The notes under the pieces are model-generated. The model searched no databases and was not told the origin of the DNA. It saw only the letters and a program-made list of their open reading frames with translations. From contig JAFVWD010000267.1 in NCBI GenBank assembly GCA_017501865.1, positions 1-9,037 on the forward strand: DNA of 9,037 bases, read 5' to 3'. This stretch comes from Clostridia bacterium. GTDB lineage: Bacteria > Bacillota > Clostridia > Oscillospirales > Acutalibacteraceae. This document shows positions 6,464 through 9,037 of this stretch, in pieces. Position numbers and translations under genes: made by a program. The first letter of the stretch is position 1. Each line of letters opens with the position of its first letter.

Positions 6464-7477
6464 TTACATTTCTAACATTTCACGAACACGTTTAGCCCGG
6501 AGGGCATCTCTGCCATTCCTGTCTAACGGACGGTCAACAGAGAGCGAAATTGTTGCAGGTTGCATATTAATCATCATACCCTCAATTTTCGCTGTATCCA
6601 TTTTTATTATGCCCTTAACCGCACCAAGTCTTACAAGAGACATAAGATCCATAAATTCATCTGTATCAAGAAGCCTTGCATATTTAAGAGTGCCGTAAGC
6701 TCTGAAAATTTTATCTTCAGTCACATTGGATTTTAAAATCTCTTCACGCGCACTTCTCTCCTGAGCAGCAATCTGCAGTGTTATAGATTTCAGGTTTTCT
6801 ATAGCAGCCTTCTCAGAAATGCCTAAAGTAATACTGTTGCTTAATTGGAACATGTCCCCCTTTGCAGCAGCACCCTCGCCATAAGAACCGCGTAATGTAA
6901 GACCTAACTTCTGAACCGTAGAAATAAGCTTCGGAATCTGCATTGCAGCTGCAAGACCCGGTAAATGAAGAACTACAGAAGCCTTCATACCTGTACCTAT
7001 TATAGTAGGGTCCTGTGTAAGGTAGCCGATTCTGTCATCAAATGCAAAATTCAATTTATCTGAAAGACAGTTGTCAATTTCATTTGCCGTTCTGTAAGCC
7101 TCATCGAGGGAAAATGCCGCATACATAACCTGAAAACGAATATGGTCTTCCTCATTGAGCATAACACTTACAGCCTCATCCTCAGTAATCAACAGCGCTC
7201 TGCCGTCACGTGAGGAAGCAAACTCAGGACTTACAAGATGTCTTTCTGCAAGTGAAACCACCTCGTACTGAGAAAGTGTTTTCATTTCCAGATAATTAAA
7301 ATTGTAATTATCAAGTGAATCTGTTGCGTTTTTTATAATGGTATTAACCTTTAATTTATCCTGCAGAGAAAGCATATGCGGAAACGGAAAGTCCGACAAA
7401 TTTCTCACAAGATGAATACTCGTGCTTATGACAACATCATTCTGCACACCTGTTCCCAAATACCACTTTGCACTCAT
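6464..7477 (-). CDS. mcsB: McsB-like protein arginine kinase with altered ATP-binding residues
   Basis: A 337-residue member of the phosphagen-kinase fold. McsB phosphorylates arginines on damaged proteins and marks them for ClpCP degradation. Conserved: Arg25-Asn26, His80 (ERHLVSP), NEEDHIR (108-114), DDRIGYLT (147-154), GTG (161-163), RGSYGEG (196-202) and the C-terminal RDALRA (323-328), which matches the phosphoarginine-recognition motif RDxxRA. Odd: the usual SSRIR loop reads STSIH (18-22), the usual RASVM reads KASVV (165-169), and the usual CPTN reads DPTI (156-159). In the family SSRIR and RASVM arginines hold ATP phosphates, so activity may be weakened, altered or lost. The frame is intact, so the changes are point substitutions. 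It overlaps mcsA by 4 nt (ATGA), has GGGGGTG at 7485-7491, and ends in a terminator with no clpC following. The assignment as the McsB family is firm; working kinase activity is not. Confidence 0.88.
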   Translation of the reverse strand: MSAKWYLGTGVQNDVVISTSIHLVRNLSDFPFPHMLSLQDKLKVNTIIKNATDSLDNYNFNYLEMKTLSQYEVVSLAERHLVSPEFASSRDGRALLITEDEAVSVMLNEEDHIRFQVMYAAFSLDEAYRTANEIDNCLSDKLNFAFDDRIGYLTQDPTIIGTGMKASVVLHLPGLAAAMQIPKLISTVQKLGLTLRGSYGEGAAAKGDMFQLSNSITLGISEKAAIENLKSITLQIAAQERSAREEILKSNVTEDKIFRAYGTLKYARLLDTDEFMDLMSLVRLGAVKGIIKMDTAKIEGMMINMQPATISLSVDRPLDRNGRDALRAKRVREMLEM

Positions 7478-7980
7478 TTTGCCGCACCCCCGTTAACAAT
7501 ATAATTAATTTCATCTCTGAGCTTAGCGGCAGTTTCAAAATCTTCTTTTTCAACTGCTTTTTTCAAATCTGCTTTAAGCTTTTCAACTTTGCTTTGCTGA
7601 GTTTTATGAGAATTCTCAAAAGCTGAAGGAACCTTTCCCTGATGTGTTGTCTTGCCGTGAATTTTTCTTAAGGTAGGCAGCAATTTATCATAAAAGGTAG
7701 AGTAACATTCAGCACAACCTACTCTGCCGCTCTCCACTATATCATCAAAGCTTTTGCCGCAAAGAGAACATCTTAATGCGTTACCTGAAAGAGTTCTTTC
7801 ACCTTTACCGAGTAAATCCCTGAAAAGATCACTAAACCCTAAGCCAAAGCCCGAAAAGGAATCGCCATACCCGAGTGAACGTGCACAATCACTGCACAGA
7901 TGAACCTCTGTTGCACTACCGTTTATAATCCTTTTCATATGCATATTTGCTTCATTTTTCTGACAGTGTTGACAAAGCAT
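7474..7980 (-). CDS. mcsA: McsA, zinc-binding UVR-motif activator of McsB
   Basis: A 168-residue adaptor that binds and activates McsB in protein quality control. Four CxxC pairs fit two zinc sites: Cys3/Cys6 with Cys29/Cys32, and Cys71/Cys74 with Cys89/Cys92. A flexible linker rich in Gly and Phe (38-60) and a charged stretch (108-130) follow each. Residues 131-163 form a UVR helical hairpin (EKLKADLKKAVEKEDFETAA), as in UvrB and ClpC-interacting proteins. The length is typical. GGGGGTG at 7986-7992 lies 5 nt before the ATG, the same unusual G-run site as mcsB has. The last codons overlap the mcsB start (ATGA), so translation is coupled. All zinc cysteines are intact, in contrast to the eroded active site of its partner. 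Confidence 0.92.
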   Translation of the reverse strand: MLCQHCQKNEANMHMKRIINGSATEVHLCSDCARSLGYGDSFSGFGLGFSDLFRDLLGKGERTLSGNALRCSLCGKSFDDIVESGRVGCAECYSTFYDKLLPTLRKIHGKTTHQGKVPSAFENSHKTQQSKVEKLKADLKKAVEKEDFETAAKLRDEINYIVNGGAAK

Positions 7981-7996
7981 AAAAACACCCCCGTGG

Positions 7997-8012
7997 TTTA
8001 GTATATGTTAAA
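7997..8012. repeat. Imperfect palindrome at the mcsA transcription start
   Basis: TTTAGTATATGTTAAA has TTTA/TAAA ends and a central ATAT that are self-complementary, 12 of 16 positions in all. It lies between the -10 box and the ribosome site, where an operator could sit. It is AT-rich and may be chance. Confidence 0.2.
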
Positions 8013-8016
8013 TTCA

Positions 8017-8045
8017 ATTATAAATCAAAAAAACAAACAATTCAA
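8017..8045 (-). promoter_or_regulatory. Promoter of mcsAB
   Basis: Minus-strand -35 TTGAAT (8040-8045), exactly 17 nt, then consensus -10 TATAAT (8017-8022). Transcription should begin near 8010, giving a leader of about 30 nt. No CtsR-type GGTCAAA direct heptads and no CIRCE inverted repeat are seen around it, although mcsAB in most Firmicutes is under CtsR control. Confidence 0.75.
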
Positions 8046-8058
8046 GTAAATAAATTAA

Positions 8059-8090
8059 AACAGTTGACTGAGTAAGCTCAACCAACTGTT
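8059..8090 (-). terminator. Intrinsic terminator after the small membrane protein gene
   Basis: Arms 8077-8090 and 8059-8072 form a 14-bp stem with two adjacent G-U wobbles and a 4-nt loop (8073-8076). On the minus strand it is followed by TT and then an A/T-rich run (TTAATTTA). It lies 12 nt past the stop codon at 8103 and closes the isomerase-membrane protein unit. Confidence 0.75.
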
Positions 8091-8102
8091 AAAAACTTAA
8101 AT

Positions 8103-8441
8103 TTACTGAAAATCGTCAAAATTTTCTTTTTTCTCAGTTTCATCAACTTTCGTCTGATTGTTCTGCTCCTGTGTTTTAGCCTGTTTTTTCATCTCGGCAA
8201 GTCTGAATGCAATAGCTGCATTCTGAACCTTAATTTCTTCTATCTGTTCCTTAATATCACTTTTTGTTTTGAAGAGCATAGCCAACAGGAAACCGATACT
8301 GCCAAAAAACATCACACCAAACACAACAATATAAACACTTAAGTTGTTAGCATCGACAAACGCAAGTAAAAGCACAAGCGGAATCACCAATGTTACTAAA
8401 ACAAATATAAATGTAATTAAAGCAATTCTTAATTTTGACAT
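8103..8441 (-). CDS. Small two-helix membrane protein with coiled-coil tail, unknown function
   Basis: Not recognised as a named family. The 112 residues contain two strongly hydrophobic helices (about 5-28 and 35-57) joined by a short polar turn (DANNLS), then a charged, heptad-like segment from about 60 to 95 (KSDIKEQIEEIKVQNAAIAFRL onward) that should form a coiled coil, and an acidic tail ending NFDDFQ. The helices make a hairpin with both ends probably in the cytoplasm, so the coiled coil would face inward, perhaps as a scaffold or oligomerisation part. The start codon overlaps the isomerase stop in TAATG, and AAAGGAG at 8450-8456 lies 8 nt upstream, giving a confident start and translational coupling. 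Existence as a gene is well supported by the ribosome site, coupling and terminator; function is not. Confidence 0.75.
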   Translation of the reverse strand: MSKLRIALITFIFVLVTLVIPLVLLLAFVDANNLSVYIVVFGVMFFGSIGFLLAMLFKTKSDIKEQIEEIKVQNAAIAFRLAEMKKQAKTQEQNNQTKVDETEKKENFDDFQ

Positions 8442-9037
8442 TACTCATTCTCCTTTGCTATTCTTTTCAGACCTTCAAATCCGATTCTTACAGATTCAAA
8501 AACATCGCGTCCGTAACAGTCATCCTGTTCAATAACAATGTACTTGACGCCGATTTCCTTACAGGCTCTGTAGCAAGCCCCAAGGTCAATATTACCTGTA
8601 CCGCATTCAGCATATTGTTGCTTATTGTCAACAATTCTCATATCCTTAAAGTGGCAAACCTCAACTCTGCCCTTTAATTTTTTTATATATTCCGCAGGGT
8701 TCACACCGCCAACCTGCATCCAATATGTATCAGGAATAAAATAAAGTGTATCAGCAGTAGTTTCTTCTATAAGTCTTTCAAAGGTTCTTTTCCCGTCATA
8801 AACTTCAAACTCAAATGCATGGTTGTGGTAACAAAGCTGTTTTCCCTGTGCTTTAAGCTTTGTGCCTATCTCATTACATTTCTGAATAAAGCCCCATACA
8901 CCCTCATAAGAATCGTGAAGATTAAACGGCATAGCACCTATACCCATATTTTTGCAGTTAATCAAATCATGCTCGGCTGCCAATGCATCAAGATCATTTT
9001 TGAAACGGTCGTAAGGCTTGTGAGTAACGCAAACCTC
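8441..9037 (-). CDS. Sugar phosphate isomerase/epimerase, TIM barrel (N-terminus off the right edge)
   Basis: The frame is open to base 9037, giving 198 visible residues; a TTG at 8981-8983 is internal, since the upstream residues (EVCVTHKPYDRFKNDLDA) fit the family. This is a xylose isomerase-like TIM-barrel protein. Visible family positions include the HNHAFEF segment with a His pair before the Phe-Glu-Phe, PDTYWMQVGG with the metal Asp, GRVEVCHFKD with the His-Lys-Asp, and a late Glu (IVIEQDD). The HNHxFEF, DTYWxQxGG, GRxxxxHxKD series defines a common clostridial and Bacteroides subgroup of uncertain sugar specificity. No signal peptide could be assessed. Its stop overlaps the start of the small membrane protein gene by one base. 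It is not closely similar to the other TIM-barrel enzyme at the left side of the window, so this is not a recent duplication. Substrate unknown. Confidence 0.88.
   Translation of the reverse strand, partial: EVCVTHKPYDRFKNDLDALAAEHDLINCKNMGIGAMPFNLHDSYEGVWGFIQKCNEIGTKLKAQGKQLCYHNHAFEFEVYDGKRTFERLIEETTADTLYFIPDTYWMQVGGVNPAEYIKKLKGRVEVCHFKDMRIVDNKQQYAECGTGNIDLGACYRACKEIGVKYIVIEQDDCYGRDVFESVRIGFEGLKRIAKENE

Noticed and set aside
7981..8060. CtsR heptad repeat or CIRCE element upstream of mcsA
   Set aside because: No GGTCAAA/TTTGACC pair and no TTAGCACTC inverted repeat are present; only a weak AT-rich palindrome.
599..9037. Recent duplication of the two TIM-barrel isomerases
   Set aside because: Their motif contexts differ (LDWAH versus DTYWMQVGG; HIHIND versus CHFKD), so they are distant members of one superfamily.

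Overview
The window is AT-rich, tightly packed bacterial DNA. Strong AGGAG-type ribosome binding sites, sigma-A-type promoters, a KtrAB potassium system and an mcsA-mcsB pair point to a Gram-positive Firmicute, most likely a clostridial (Oscillospirales-like) anaerobe. That placement is inference. No rRNA, tRNA, CRISPR array, insertion sequence or phage gene was seen.

Left part (1-3190, minus strand): an apparent three-gene operon read right to left. It encodes a membrane-anchored CHASE2-class III nucleotide cyclase, a xylose-isomerase-like TIM-barrel enzyme starting 4 nt after it, and a secreted or anchored FecR-domain protein that runs off the left edge. The cyclase has the residue set of class IIIb adenylate cyclases, so the operon looks like an envelope-sensing cAMP module. 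A good promoter lies at 3229-3257, flanked by an 11/12-matching inverted repeat that could be an operator.

Centre (3191-5442): a 188-bp divergent intergenic region carries back-to-back promoters. To its right, on the plus strand, ktrB and ktrA encode the K+ channel subunit and its RCK regulator, ending in a strong bidirectional terminator. The terminator stem doubles as the last codons of the convergent DMT-family transporter gene (5419-6360, minus). That gene has its own promoter, and its true start is 6360, not the TTG at 6420.

Right part (6422-9037, minus): mcsA and mcsB overlap by 4 nt, have their own promoter and end in an intrinsic terminator, with neither ctsR nor clpC beside them. 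The McsB copy has lost several arginines normally used to hold ATP phosphates, which makes it the most unusual protein here. Further right, a second TIM-barrel sugar isomerase (open at the right edge) is translationally coupled to a small two-helix membrane protein with a coiled-coil tail, followed by a terminator.

The best leads are the CHASE2-cyclase/isomerase/FecR operon and the divergent McsB. Nearly all other content is ordinary housekeeping and transport.
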